DNA of 64,000 nt from Streptomyces aurantiacus (GTDB lineage: Bacteria > Actinomycetota > Actinomycetes > Streptomycetales > Streptomycetaceae). Below, piece after piece: positions 1-8,815 of this stretch (the first letter of the stretch is position 1; each line of letters begins with the position of its first letter). The position numbers and the translations under genes are program-made. The stretch is from positions 4,650,001-4,714,000 of the forward strand of contig NZ_CP114283.1 of NCBI RefSeq assembly GCF_027107535.1. Direction: 5' to 3'. Below the pieces are notes generated by a model. That model did no database searches and was not told where the DNA came from. It saw nothing but the letters and a program-made list of their open reading frames with translations.

Positions 1-57
1 CGGGGCGCCGCACTGGCCCGCGGTGAGCGGTTCCACTGGGACGGGACCCCGGCATGA
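1..57 (+). CDS. 3' end of an upstream gene, possibly a glycosyltransferase
   Basis: Frame 1 is open from the first base and ends with TGA at 55-57, giving the C-terminal residues RGAALARGERFHWDGTPA. The stop overlaps the ATG of the next gene (ATGA), so the two are probably translationally coupled. A tail with an aromatic-Trp-Asp pattern near the end is common in GT4-type glycosyltransferases, but 18 residues are too few to assign a family. The coupling and the codon pattern support a real gene end; the function is a guess. Confidence 0.45.
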   Translation, partial: RGAALARGERFHWDGTPA

Positions 58-1538
58 GCGGCCCTCCCGTCCGCTCGGTGGCCGTGGTGGGCGCAGGCCC
101 CGCCGGAGCCTTCTGCGCACTGGAGCTGGCCCGGCTGCTGCCCGATACGGCCATCGACCTCTACGACCGCAACGACCGGGGACCGGGGGCCGGCATCGTG
201 CTGAGCGACGAGTTCGCCGGGCGCCTGCGGGCCGACCACCCCGACACACTGAAACTGCCGGAGTCCGCCTACGCCGCATGGGACAAGACGGTCACGGTGA
301 TCGACGGCGAACGCATCGAGTCCGGCGCCTTCGGCATGTCGGGGATCTCCCGGCAGGTCTTCCACGCGCAGGTCCGCGAACTGGCCGCGCGCACCGCCCA
401 GGTCCGGCTGATCGAAGGCACCGTCACGGACCTGCCGCAGCAGGCGGACCTGGTGGTGCTGGCCGACGGTGCGGGCAGCGAACTGCGCCGCCGGCGGGCC
501 GGCCGGTTCGCCACCTCCGTCTCCGCGGGCCGCACCCGCTACCTGTGGATGAGCACCCCCTCCGTCCTCGAACCGTGTTTCCTCCTCAAGGACCTGGGAC
601 CGGGCCCCCTGGTGGTGCACGCCTATCCGCATGCGGCCGACGAGAGCACCTTCATCATCGAGGCCGACCCGGACACCCTGTCCGCCCTGGGCCTGCTCGA
701 CCTGCCGGCCGCCGAGGCGGAACTGAAGCTCGCCGCACTGTTCTCCAGCGAGCTGCGCGGCGCACCCCTCAAAGCCCGCACCGCCCGCTGGCAGCCGTTT
801 CGTACCGTCGTCAACCGCCACTGGGCCGACGGGCGGACGGTGCTGGCCGGGGACGCCGCCCACACGGTTCACTTCTCCACCGGCTCGGGCACCGCCCTGG
901 CCATCGACGACGCCCTGTGTCTCGCCCGATGTATCGCCGCACACGACGATCCGCTCCAGGCGGTGGCCGCGTACGAGAGCATCCGCCGGCCGGTCGCCGA
1001 GCAGGCACAGACGGAAGCGGCGGAGAGCACCGCCTGGTTCGAGCAGCTGTGCCGCGGCGGGCGGCTGGAAGGACACCAGACGGTGTTCGCGCTGCGCAGC
1101 CGCCGGGCGCTGAACACCTACAGCCGGCTGCGGGAGAGGGACCCGGAGTTCGTCGCACGCACCGTGGCGCGGCTGGCCGGCCATCCCACCGACGCGGAAC
1201 CCCTCGACGTGCCGCTGACCGTGGGCCGGGTGCGCCTGGACCACCGGCAGGTCAAGGTCGAGCGCAGCGACGGCCGGTGTGTGCTGCACGGCGCGGACGG
1301 CACCCGGGCGGTGGGACTGCTCGTCGACCGGGCCCCCGACCGGGCGCTGCCGGGGATCGACTTCCTCGCGGTGCGGGCCCGGCCGGAGGGCGGCCGGGTG
1401 ACCAGGTGCGCGGCCGCCGCGCGGATCCGCAGCGCGACGGCGCTCCCGGTCGCGCTGCTGGTCGACGAGGAACTGCCCCGCGACGAGGCCAACACCCTGA
1501 TCGCCTCCGCGCGTACGGACCTGGTGGCCGTGCCATGA
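54..1538 (+). CDS. FAD-dependent aromatic-type monooxygenase
   Basis: A 494-residue flavoprotein of the PHBH-type (group A) monooxygenases. These use NAD(P)H and O2 to hydroxylate aromatic or activated substrates. The N terminus has the dinucleotide-binding motif VVGAGPAG, and the FAD-ribose motif GDAAHTVHF with the following helix lies near residue 270. The overall pattern recalls CoA-ester hydroxylases such as salicylyl-CoA or anthraniloyl-CoA monooxygenases; that is an impression from sequence, not a search. The C-terminal ~110 residues form a divergent tail. The ATG overlaps the stop of the preceding gene. Its likely role is tailoring of the cluster product; the substrate is unknown. Confidence 0.85.
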   Translation: MSGPPVRSVAVVGAGPAGAFCALELARLLPDTAIDLYDRNDRGPGAGIVLSDEFAGRLRADHPDTLKLPESAYAAWDKTVTVIDGERIESGAFGMSGISRQVFHAQVRELAARTAQVRLIEGTVTDLPQQADLVVLADGAGSELRRRRAGRFATSVSAGRTRYLWMSTPSVLEPCFLLKDLGPGPLVVHAYPHAADESTFIIEADPDTLSALGLLDLPAAEAELKLAALFSSELRGAPLKARTARWQPFRTVVNRHWADGRTVLAGDAAHTVHFSTGSGTALAIDDALCLARCIAAHDDPLQAVAAYESIRRPVAEQAQTEAAESTAWFEQLCRGGRLEGHQTVFALRSRRALNTYSRLRERDPEFVARTVARLAGHPTDAEPLDVPLTVGRVRLDHRQVKVERSDGRCVLHGADGTRAVGLLVDRAPDRALPGIDFLAVRARPEGGRVTRCAAAARIRSATALPVALLVDEELPRDEANTLIASARTDLVAVP

Positions 1539-1558
1539 GCCGCGGCCGCCCGGCCGGC

Positions 1559-2011
1559 TCAGAAGTAGGCGCGCATCAGCTCACTGGACCAGGCCGGACC
1601 CCGCACCTCACCGCGCGGGGCGAACTCGGGCAGATACGGCTTGACGTCGAGCACCGGCGTACCGTCGACGGCATCGAGGCCGTGCACGGTGAGCGTCAGC
1701 CCCTCGACGGCCGCCAGAGTGCACACGGACACCCCGAGATGGTTGGGCCGGTTGGGGGCGCGCTGCGCCAGGATGCCGCGCAGCGGCCAGTCGGTGTTGC
1801 CCCGGGGATGCTGGGCCCCCGTGCAGGTCCGTGTCGCCAGATGGAACGCGAAGATCACCTCGATGTGGGAGTAGTCCTCGAGACCACAGGTCGCCGACGC
1901 CTCGAACACGGCCGCATCCAGTTCGATCCGCGAGACCACCGCCCCCCACGCGTCCTCGTGCACCTGCCGGCGCCCGCCGCGTACCACCCCGATCGGGCTG
2001 ATCGGATTCAT
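1559..2011 (-). CDS. TrmO/TsaA-like SAM-dependent methyltransferase (UPF0066)
   Basis: A 150-residue protein beginning MNPISPIGVV, the usual first beta strand of the TrmO family (in E. coli, N6-methylation of t6A37 in tRNA). Family signatures visible are RPNHLGVS in the middle and DGTPVLDVKPY near the C-terminal third. I start at ATG 2011 because the extra upstream residues do not look like family sequence. It is convergent with the flavin monooxygenase (20-bp gap) and divergent from the MFS gene. A TrmO paralogue inside a metabolite cluster could methylate tRNA as housekeeping or act in resistance or tailoring; the sequence alone does not decide. Confidence 0.8.
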   Translation of the reverse strand: MNPISPIGVVRGGRRQVHEDAWGAVVSRIELDAAVFEASATCGLEDYSHIEVIFAFHLATRTCTGAQHPRGNTDWPLRGILAQRAPNRPNHLGVSVCTLAAVEGLTLTVHGLDAVDGTPVLDVKPYLPEFAPRGEVRGPAWSSELMRAYF

Positions 2012-2117
2012 TGCCTGCCCGCTTCCCGTCCAGTGGGTTGAGGTCGTCCTCAGCCCACGCAGCATGTCCGCCCGCCCGCCGTAGCGTCAACCGCCCCCAC
2101 CGAGTGAGGTGCCCACC

Positions 2118-3377
2118 ATGGCCCGTGCGTTGTCCCGCCTGCTTCCCGAACCTGGTGCCGGCCGGCTGCTGGTCCTGTGCACCGCCGTGGCCAGCCTCGG
2201 CAACGGCCTCTATGTCACCGGCGGCGCCGTGTACTTCGTTCATGTCGTGGGGCTGTCACCGGGACAGGTGGGCCTGGGCATGTCGCTCGCCGGAGTCCTG
2301 GCCCTGGCGCTGGGGGTACCGACCGGGCACCTCGCCGACCGGTTCGGGCCGCGGGGCACCACCGCGGTGTTCGCCCTGGGGAAGGCGGCGGCGCTGTTCG
2401 CTGCGGCCTTCGTGGATTCCTTCGCGGCCTACCTGGCGATGGCCGTGGCCCTGGGCCTGGCCGAACAGAGCGGCCACATCGCCCGGGGCGCCCTGGTGTC
2501 GGCGGTGATGGGCAGGGAGGGCCGGGTCCGGCTCTCGGCGTACATGCGCAGTGTGTTCAACGGCGGCTTCTCGCTGGCCTCGCTGGCGGCCGGCCTGGTC
2601 ATCGCCGCCGATGCGAAGACCGCCTACCTCTGCCTGTTCTGGGGCAATGCCCTGGCCATGATGCTGGTGGCCGCGCTGTACATGCGGCTGCCCAAGGTCC
2701 CGGGCACGGTGCGCGAACCCCGGGGCGAGCGGCCGCGCGGCGCGGTGCGCGACGTCCCCTATCTGGTGGTCGCCCAGGTCTCGGGGATCGTCAGGATCGG
2801 GCCGATCGCCCTGGCGGTGGGACTGCCGCTCTGGCTGGTGGTGCACACCGACGCCCCGCGTGCGCTGGCGGCATGGATCATGCTGGTCAACACGCTGATG
2901 GTGGTGTTCCTGCAGGTGCGGATGGCACGCGACGCGGACACCGTGCGGGGGGCGGCACGGCTTCAGCGGGTCACCGCTGTGGTGTTGGCCGTCGCCTGTG
3001 CGGTCACCGCCCTGACCGGGTGGATGCCCGCCTGGGCGGCCGCCGCCGTCCTCCTGGCCGTCGCGGTGCTCTTCACCCTGGGCGAGATCTGGGGGGAGGC
3101 CGCCCGATGGGGGCTGCGCTACGAGCTGGCGCCCGCGAACGCGCAGGGACAGTACGGGGGCGCCTTCGCGACCGGTGACGCCCTCGCGCTGATCGCCGGG
3201 CCGGCCCTGGTCACCGTGGTGCCCGACCGGCTCGGCGGCCTCGGCTGGCTGCTGATCGGCGCCCTGTTCCTCGGCGTTCTGGCCGCCGGCGGTCCCGCCG
3301 TCCGCTGGGCGGAACGGACCCGGCTGCCGCAGCGGGAGACAGCCGGCGTTCCCGCCGGGGCGGTGAAGGCCCCATGA
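2118..3377 (+). CDS. MFS transporter
   Basis: A 419-residue membrane protein with about 12 hydrophobic segments and the MFS motif-A-like loop GHLADRFGPRGT after TM2. It is most like proton-driven drug/metabolite exporters. A GTG lies three codons upstream, but ATG 2118 has the purine-rich stretch GAGTGAGG at a suitable distance and starts MARALSRLL, so I prefer it. It is divergently arranged from the TrmO-like gene, and about 105 bp between them must carry both promoters. Its probable role is export of the cluster product or self-protection. Confidence 0.85.
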   Translation: MARALSRLLPEPGAGRLLVLCTAVASLGNGLYVTGGAVYFVHVVGLSPGQVGLGMSLAGVLALALGVPTGHLADRFGPRGTTAVFALGKAAALFAAAFVDSFAAYLAMAVALGLAEQSGHIARGALVSAVMGREGRVRLSAYMRSVFNGGFSLASLAAGLVIAADAKTAYLCLFWGNALAMMLVAALYMRLPKVPGTVREPRGERPRGAVRDVPYLVVAQVSGIVRIGPIALAVGLPLWLVVHTDAPRALAAWIMLVNTLMVVFLQVRMARDADTVRGAARLQRVTAVVLAVACAVTALTGWMPAWAAAAVLLAVAVLFTLGEIWGEAARWGLRYELAPANAQGQYGGAFATGDALALIAGPALVTVVPDRLGGLGWLLIGALFLGVLAAGGPAVRWAERTRLPQRETAGVPAGAVKAP

Positions 3378-3463
3378 TTTCCTCATGCTTTCGGTATGAG
3401 TCCTTCGCTGCCGAAAACGCTGCACGCGCAGTCATACTGGAGGCGCACGCGTTCCGCGGGGGA

Positions 3464-3492
3464 GGAGCCGGCCTTTAGGCCGGGGCGGCTCC
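3464..3492 (+). promoter_or_regulatory. Leader hairpin upstream of the SagB-like gene
   Basis: Inverted repeat GGAGCCGGCC / GGCCGG-ggc-GGCTCC with a TTTA loop, 9 bases upstream of the GAGGAGG ribosome-binding site (3501-3507) of the GTG start at 3518. It could be a terminator after the MFS gene or a structured 5' leader; no T tract follows. Confidence 0.4.
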
Positions 3493-3517
3493 AACAGCCC
3501 GAGGAGGTCTACTGCTC

Positions 3518-4150
3518 GTGATTCCCCCCCCAGAAGACTCCCCCCTGCGCCTGCACCACCTGTGGTCCCTGCGCGAGGACACGGCGGTCGGGTGGGACGA
3601 GGAGGGCCAGGCACTGGTGCTCAGCGGTCCGCAGGGCACCGAGCGGATCGAGGCTCCCACGAGCGTGGTGGCCGAGGCGCTGCACCGGATGGAACTGGGT
3701 CCCATCCGGCTCGCGAACCTGCTGCAGCAGCCGAAGGACGAACCGGCCGCCGGACAGGACAGCTACACACTGGTGCTGTCGGTGCTGCGGGAGATCTCCC
3801 ACCTGGTGATCCGCACCCTGTCCCTGGAAGACCTCAAGGGGCCGGTGCTGTCGGTGGTCCCGGCGGGCCGCAGCGCCCGCTTCGCCCTGGTCCGGGTGCC
3901 GTCGCAGCGCAGGGTGCAGCTGCGGCCCAACGTGACGATCACGGTGCAGGAGAACGCCTTCCTGCTGGAGGGCCGCGCCCTGGACCACCGGGTGCAGATC
4001 CACCGCCCCGAGGCGATGTGGGTGGTGTCTTTACTGGCCTGGCCCACAACACCGGACGCGGTGGTCGAAGTGGCCCCGCTGCCCGCCGAGTTGACCCTGG
4101 CGATCCTCGGTCACCTGGCGGGAGCCGGCATGACGGTGGCCGCGAGCTGA
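3518..4150 (+). CDS. Stand-alone SagB-type dehydrogenase N-terminal domain protein
   Basis: A 210-residue protein that resembles the front half of SagB-type dehydrogenases from TOMM biosynthesis. It has an opening LHHLWSLREDTAVGWDE, then a strand pattern ending LVLSGPQG, a helix with SVVAEALHRM, the SHLVIRTLSLED region, SVVPAGRSARFALVR, and a C-terminal winged-helix-like part with GAGMTVA. SagB enzymes normally continue with an FMN nitroreductase domain that oxidises azolines to azoles. Here the stop at 4148-4150 is followed within 6 bases by the end of a convergent gene, so that domain is absent. It may be a peptide-recognition (RRE-like) partner rather than an enzyme. Start GTG 3518 has a GAGGAGG site. 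Family assignment is by pattern and is moderately sure. Confidence 0.65.
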   Translation: MIPPPEDSPLRLHHLWSLREDTAVGWDEEGQALVLSGPQGTERIEAPTSVVAEALHRMELGPIRLANLLQQPKDEPAAGQDSYTLVLSVLREISHLVIRTLSLEDLKGPVLSVVPAGRSARFALVRVPSQRRVQLRPNVTITVQENAFLLEGRALDHRVQIHRPEAMWVVSLLAWPTTPDAVVEVAPLPAELTLAILGHLAGAGMTVAAS

Positions 4151-4155
4151 CCGCC

Positions 4156-4764
4156 TCACAGCAGCCAGCCCGACTCGCGGGCGATGCGGATGGCATCGAC
4201 CCGGTTCCGTGCGTTCAGCTTGGTCACGACCGTGGTGAGGTAGTTGCGCACGGTGCCCGGTGACAGGTGGAGCTGCGCGGCCATCTCCTGTGGTTCCAGG
4301 CCCTGCGCGGCCATCTTCAGCACCTCCGCCTCACGGATGGTCAGCGGGCTCTCGCTGCCGCCCCAGGCGGCCAGGGCCAGTTGGGGGTCGATCACCCGCT
4401 GGCCGGTGACGACCCGGCGGACGGCCTGGGCGAGATCGCTGGGCGGTGCGTCCTTGAGGAGGAAACCCGAGACGTGCGCGGACATCGCCCGGCGCAGCGT
4501 GCCGGGGCGGCCGAGGCTGGTGAGGATCAGGGTCCGGCACTCGGGGAGCCGCTCATGCAGGAGTTCGGCCGCGCTGAGTCCGTCCAGGCCGGGCAGGTCG
4601 ATGTCGATGATGGCCACGTCCGGCCGGTGCTCGCGTGCCTGGCTCAGGATCTGGTCGCCGCGCTCGATCTCGGCGACCACGTCCAGGTCGTCCTCCAGAT
4701 TGAGCAGAGCAACCAGTGCGCCGCGGACCATGTGCATGTCTTCGGCAAGGAGGATCCGAATCAT
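4156..4764 (-). CDS. NarL/LuxR-family response regulator
   Basis: A 202-residue two-domain regulator. The receiver domain starts MIRILLAED (acidic pair), has the phosphoacceptor Asp in VAIIDIDLPGLDGL (about residue 53) and the conserved Lys in GFLLKDAPP. The C-terminal LuxR-type HTH reads LTIREAEVLKMAAQGL to LNARNRVDAI. The ATG at 4764 is chosen because it opens the first receiver strand. It lies 150 bp downstream of the sensor kinase on the same strand, so they should form one two-component system, similar in type to DesK/DesR or LiaS/LiaR. It is convergent with the SagB-like gene. The target is unknown; control of the TOMM or exporter genes is plausible. Confidence 0.92.
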   Translation of the reverse strand: MIRILLAEDMHMVRGALVALLNLEDDLDVVAEIERGDQILSQAREHRPDVAIIDIDLPGLDGLSAAELLHERLPECRTLILTSLGRPGTLRRAMSAHVSGFLLKDAPPSDLAQAVRRVVTGQRVIDPQLALAAWGGSESPLTIREAEVLKMAAQGLEPQEMAAQLHLSPGTVRNYLTTVVTKLNARNRVDAIRIARESGWLL

Positions 4765-4913
4765 CGTCGCCGTCCACCGCTCTCTCCCGTACAAGAATCT
4801 TGTTGAATCCTGCCCAGCACTCTGCCCGTTGGAAGGTCGTCAACGGGAGAGCTGGTGCCAAGGTTGTTCACGCTACGTTGTCTGTCCGCCCGGCGGCTGC
4901 TGTTTGTCCGTGG

Positions 4914-6119
4914 TCACTCGTGTGTGCGGGGTGCCGGACCGTGCTCCTTGACCGGTGCCTCGGCCGAGAGCCGGAAGAGCCCCGTGTCGGACGCGTCGGG
5001 AAGACGTTGTGTGATCAGCCGGCCGCCGATGTCCTCCAGTCGTCGTTCCAGGTTGCCCAGCCCGCTGCCGTTGCTCGGCGAGCGCAGATGAGAGCCGAGT
5101 ATCAGGCCGTCGTTGACGATCGACAGACACACGGCATCGCCCTCGATCCGGGCGGAGATCCAGCAGCACGAGGCCTTGGAGTGCCGCAGCAGGTTGGTGA
5201 CGCCCTCGCGCAGCACCGTGGCCAGCACGGTGGACGTCAGCACCCCCAGGTGCTCGATGGCGTCCTGGGTGTCGACGGTGACCGAGACGTCGGCGGCGGC
5301 CAGCACCGATTCGGCGGAGGCGAGTTCGGAACTGAGGGACATCTCCCGGTACCCGCTGGCGACCCGGCGCACATCGGCCAGCGCCTGGCGGGAGATGACA
5401 AGCACCTCGTCGACCTCTTCGCAGGCCCGGTGCGGATTGGTCGGGATGAGGCGGCGGATCAGCTCGTTCTTCAGGGACACGGCGGAGAGGCTGTACCCGA
5501 GCAGGTCGTGCAGGTCCCTGGAGAAACGTAACTGCTCGTTGCTGACCGCCAGCCGCGCCAGGTCGGTGCGGGCCCGGTGCAACTGGTCGACCAGGCTGGT
5601 CAGACGGCTCAGGCCGTACACGACGAGCCCCGTGAGCGCGGTCGTCTGGGCCAGGTACACCGCGTCGATGACACCCCGGTCGTCCAGCACGGCGGGGATG
5701 ACCATGCTGAGCGCCGTCAGCCCGTACAGGGTCCAGCCTGCCGCGGCCGGCAGGAGAAGCAGCAGGGAGCCGGCGAAGAAGCCGGCCATGGCGCCCCAGA
5801 ACACTCCGAACCAGATCAGCGGCAGGAAGGAGAGGACACCTTGGGCGGCCAGAGTGAGGAGCTTGGTGCGCATCGGTGCGGTGGAGATGCCGGGTGCCGA
5901 GTGCACGAGTTGCAGTCCGAACACCAGCGTCAGACAGACCAGGGCGCGGGTCAGATCGTATGCGTCGAGCGACACGGACAGAATGTTGAGGAAAGTGATG
6001 CCCAGATAACAGATGAGCGCGGCCAGCAGAATGCCCCGGGCTGTTCTGGTGGCCACGCTCCCGTAGTCCTGCGATTGGCTGGCACGTGATGGGGATCTGT
6101 TCGGACTGGTGAAGTCCAT
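4914..6119 (-). CDS. NarL-family membrane sensor histidine kinase
   Basis: About 401 residues. The N-terminal ~150 residues contain several hydrophobic membrane segments (e.g. GILLAALICYLGITFLNIL). A dimerisation/phosphoacceptor helix of HisKA_3 type follows, with His in FSRDLHDLLGYSLSAVSLK. The C-terminal ATPase domain has an N-box-like region LREGVTNLLRH and a G box GSGLGNLERRLEDIGG. The start at ATG 6119 (MDFTSPNRS) has GAGAG just upstream; a longer frame continues upstream but is not convincing. It forms a pair with the adjacent response regulator. The signal it senses cannot be read from the sequence. Confidence 0.88.
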   Translation of the reverse strand: MDFTSPNRSPSRASQSQDYGSVATRTARGILLAALICYLGITFLNILSVSLDAYDLTRALVCLTLVFGLQLVHSAPGISTAPMRTKLLTLAAQGVLSFLPLIWFGVFWGAMAGFFAGSLLLLLPAAAGWTLYGLTALSMVIPAVLDDRGVIDAVYLAQTTALTGLVVYGLSRLTSLVDQLHRARTDLARLAVSNEQLRFSRDLHDLLGYSLSAVSLKNELIRRLIPTNPHRACEEVDEVLVISRQALADVRRVASGYREMSLSSELASAESVLAAADVSVTVDTQDAIEHLGVLTSTVLATVLREGVTNLLRHSKASCCWISARIEGDAVCLSIVNDGLILGSHLRSPSNGSGLGNLERRLEDIGGRLITQRLPDASDTGLFRLSAEAPVKEHGPAPRTHE

Positions 6120-6523
6120 CTCTCGTCGCCCAGCTCCCCTCGGGTCTCGATGCCAGTTCGAACAAGTGGCCCTCATTCTATGCAGGTTGGCTGGTGTTGG
6201 GTGGTCATCCACGGAACCGGGCACATCGCTGCGGCATCGCCTTGACGGTGGCGTCGATGCTGGTCTGGAGGGGGTCGGACCGTGCTGCGGGACAGCTTGT
6301 GCGGCCCGTCGTCAGGCGGTCGACGGGGCGGCTGTGGAAGGTGCCGGAGCAAGCCGCCTGGCTGGATCTGCCCGGGCGCCCCGGCCCCTGCGGAGCGGCA
6401 TCCTCGTGCCGGATGTGTGTGGTGCCGGCGGTCGCCGCACCGGTGGTGGGTTTCACCGCCGGTGTGCTTCGGGCAGAGCGGCCGGCCTGCCCTGCCCGAA
6501 GCGGTGCGTGCCGCGCAGGGGGG
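6120..6523. other. Intergenic gap between sensor kinase and cyclodehydratase
   Basis: About 400 bases downstream of the cyclodehydratase gene and upstream of the kinase, both on the minus strand. Open frames here have no recognisable protein content. It should hold the kinase promoter; I see no clear terminator or operator. Confidence 0.5.
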
Positions 6524-8815
6524 TCAGACGAACAGCGGGACGGGGTTGAGCTGCTCGTAGGGGGTGGGGTGGGAGAGGCGGCCGAGTGTGACAGGTATGT
6601 CGAACAGCCTGCCGGGCGCGTACCGGGCCCAGAAGTGCCGCAGTCCCGGCACTATCACCTTGACCACCGGCATGCCCACGTCCGGGCGGGTCTGGTCGAG
6701 GGCCAGGAGCTCCAGGCCCTTGGCGGCGACGAGGCCGGTGATGGCCTTGACGTCGTCGAGGAGATCGTTGCGCACGACGTAGTTCCAGTGGCCGGGAGTC
6801 CGTGGCCGGGCGGCCGGGTCCGGCGCCAGATACGGCTGGTTGGCGAGGGTCGCCTGCCGCCACCAGCGGACCGGGAGAGCGTCCGTGATGCCGTATCCGC
6901 CGCCGGGGCGGTCCCGGCTCACGGCCGGCAGCAGCTGCCCCGTCTCGGTGAGCGCACGGCGCAGCGCGACGGCCGGGTCGAAGTGGGCGCCGAAGCCGAA
7001 GACGATGTCCTCGGTGGGGCCCCCGGTACGCCGGGACAGTGCCACGACCGCGGGAATGCCGAGGTCCGATGTGAGGTCGAGCGCCCACAGGTCCCGGCCC
7101 AGTTTCCGGTATCCCTCGCGCAGCCGTCCTATGTACGGCTCGTGGAAGGAGTCCAGGTCGATGGCGGGCTGCCGGGTGCGGTTGTACCACCACAGGGCGA
7201 CGGCGTCCCGTTCCACCAGTTCGAGGAACCCCTGCAGCAGGGCGTCCTCAGGGCTGCTGCCCGCCGCGTTGCCGTTGGAGTCGGCGTAGGGCCCGGGCGA
7301 ACCGGCAGTGGTGGAGAAGTAGAGCATCGAGGTGGGCAGCAGCCGCTGGCGCTGCTCGGTCAGGGACCACACGGGGGTCCACTCCACCGGCCGCCTCTCG
7401 TCGAAGGGTTCGGGCACATGGTGGAAGGGCGAGCCCGAGCGGTTCCAGCGGTCCCGTTCGCGGAACTGCGCATCCGCGTACAGCTGGCAGGAGTTGGGGT
7501 GCAGCGCCTGATCGCCGAGGGCGTGCAGGGTGTCCACCACGACCGGTTCGTCGCCGTGCCGGGTGCCGCAGTAGCGCTCCACCGCCTCGCACAGGGCGCT
7601 GGTGCGGGCGTCGGTGTCGGTCAGGCCCTTGCCGCCGCTCTGCGAGCGCAGTCCGGCCGGACCGCGGTCCCGCATCGCCAGGTTGTGCCCCGACACGTAG
7701 GTGGTGGCGAACTCCGGTGCTCCGGGGGAGGGTTCGAGGATCGGCACGATGCCGGTGATCGGGCTCACCAGGTGCGCGTGGCGCTTGAGCAGCTGGTCGG
7801 GGCTCAGGGCCCGGTGGTCGCCGCCGTGCCCGGCCTTGGTCCGCGACCTCGGGACGAACGGTGCGAGGACGCGCCGGCTGGTCAGGCCGGGTTCGCCGCA
7901 GGAGGAGCACTGGGGGATCCGGGACACGGGGTGCACGCGGGTGCGGAGGTTGAGGGTGTCGACCGTGCGGACGGAGCCCTGGTCGGCGTAGCGCAGCCCG
8001 GCCAGCCACTTGGCGGCCTCCAGGACCGCGCTCTGGGTGGCCATGACGCGTCCGGCCGAAAGCGAAGCGATCGGCCGCACGAGCGGCCGGTCCAGGCCCA
8101 GGGCCTGCTGGAGCGGCCCCTCGTACCCGCGGTGCTGCTCCAGCCGGTAGGCCAGGCACGACCAGCACGGTCCCTCGTCCGGCCGGAAGAACGGGCCGAT
8201 CCAGGGTTCGTAGCCGCACAGCCGGGTGAGCAGCCACGGCCTGCCCGCCGCCCGGTGTTCGGCGTCCACCCGCTCCAGCTCGGGGGAGAGGTAGTCGTCG
8301 CACAGGACCAGCGTGAGGTCCGTGTCCGAGTCGGTCACCCGCAGACCGGACTCCACACTGGCCGCGAGCACGGGTGTGGCGTCGACGCCGGTGAGCGGCA
8401 GGATCCGCAGCCGGGAGCCGGTCAGGCCCGCCGCGGCCCGGGCGCCGTCCAGGCCGGCCAGGTCCCAGTACGCCTCGGCGATGGGGTCGGTGCTCGCCGC
8501 CGCCAGGGCGGGATTGCGAAAGCGCAGCAGCCCGGCTTCGCTGAGCAGGCGCAGCCCGTCCTCGGCCTCCTCGGTGGTGAGGGCGGGCGAGGCGGCGTGC
8601 AGGATCTCGGCGAGTGACTGGGTGCCGTCGAGCAGCGGCACCAGCACATCGGCGAGCAGGCCGTGCAGGGTGGTCACGCCCTGGCGGGAGACCAGATAGG
8701 TCGCCTCGCCCGGGACGGTCGCCGGGCGCAGGTGGTGCCTGAAGCCCACGAGGGCCGAGCCGTCCTGCAAAGAGGCCGGCGCGGGTCCCCCGGGGACAAA
8801 CGACTCAGAGGTCAT
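6524..8815 (-). CDS. Fused E1-like/YcaO azoline cyclodehydratase (TOMM)
   Basis: A 763-residue single-chain cyclodehydratase that would convert Cys/Ser/Thr of a precursor peptide into thiazolines/oxazolines using ATP. Residues ~1-110 look like a RiPP recognition element. Residues ~130-330 form the E1/ThiF-like part, with a zinc tetrad at C217/C220 (PCWSC) and C303/C306 (PQCSSC). From ~340 comes the YcaO domain with SGGKGLTDTDARTSALCEAVERYCG-type ATP-site residues (about 393-416) and the second acidic motif in LLQGFLELVERDA. The C terminus ends PVPLFV, a proline-rich tail as in ATP-dependent YcaO cyclodehydratases. The ATG overlaps the stop of the upstream small peptide gene (ATGA), which makes that peptide its likely substrate. 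Confidence 0.9.
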   Translation of the reverse strand: MTSESFVPGGPAPASLQDGSALVGFRHHLRPATVPGEATYLVSRQGVTTLHGLLADVLVPLLDGTQSLAEILHAASPALTTEEAEDGLRLLSEAGLLRFRNPALAAASTDPIAEAYWDLAGLDGARAAAGLTGSRLRILPLTGVDATPVLAASVESGLRVTDSDTDLTLVLCDDYLSPELERVDAEHRAAGRPWLLTRLCGYEPWIGPFFRPDEGPCWSCLAYRLEQHRGYEGPLQQALGLDRPLVRPIASLSAGRVMATQSAVLEAAKWLAGLRYADQGSVRTVDTLNLRTRVHPVSRIPQCSSCGEPGLTSRRVLAPFVPRSRTKAGHGGDHRALSPDQLLKRHAHLVSPITGIVPILEPSPGAPEFATTYVSGHNLAMRDRGPAGLRSQSGGKGLTDTDARTSALCEAVERYCGTRHGDEPVVVDTLHALGDQALHPNSCQLYADAQFRERDRWNRSGSPFHHVPEPFDERRPVEWTPVWSLTEQRQRLLPTSMLYFSTTAGSPGPYADSNGNAAGSSPEDALLQGFLELVERDAVALWWYNRTRQPAIDLDSFHEPYIGRLREGYRKLGRDLWALDLTSDLGIPAVVALSRRTGGPTEDIVFGFGAHFDPAVALRRALTETGQLLPAVSRDRPGGGYGITDALPVRWWRQATLANQPYLAPDPAARPRTPGHWNYVVRNDLLDDVKAITGLVAAKGLELLALDQTRPDVGMPVVKVIVPGLRHFWARYAPGRLFDIPVTLGRLSHPTPYEQLNPVPLFV

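Noticed and set aside
6194-8617. 807-codon open frame on the plus strand opposite the cyclodehydratase
   Set aside because: The minus-strand protein carries zinc and ATP motifs; the plus frame is low complexity.
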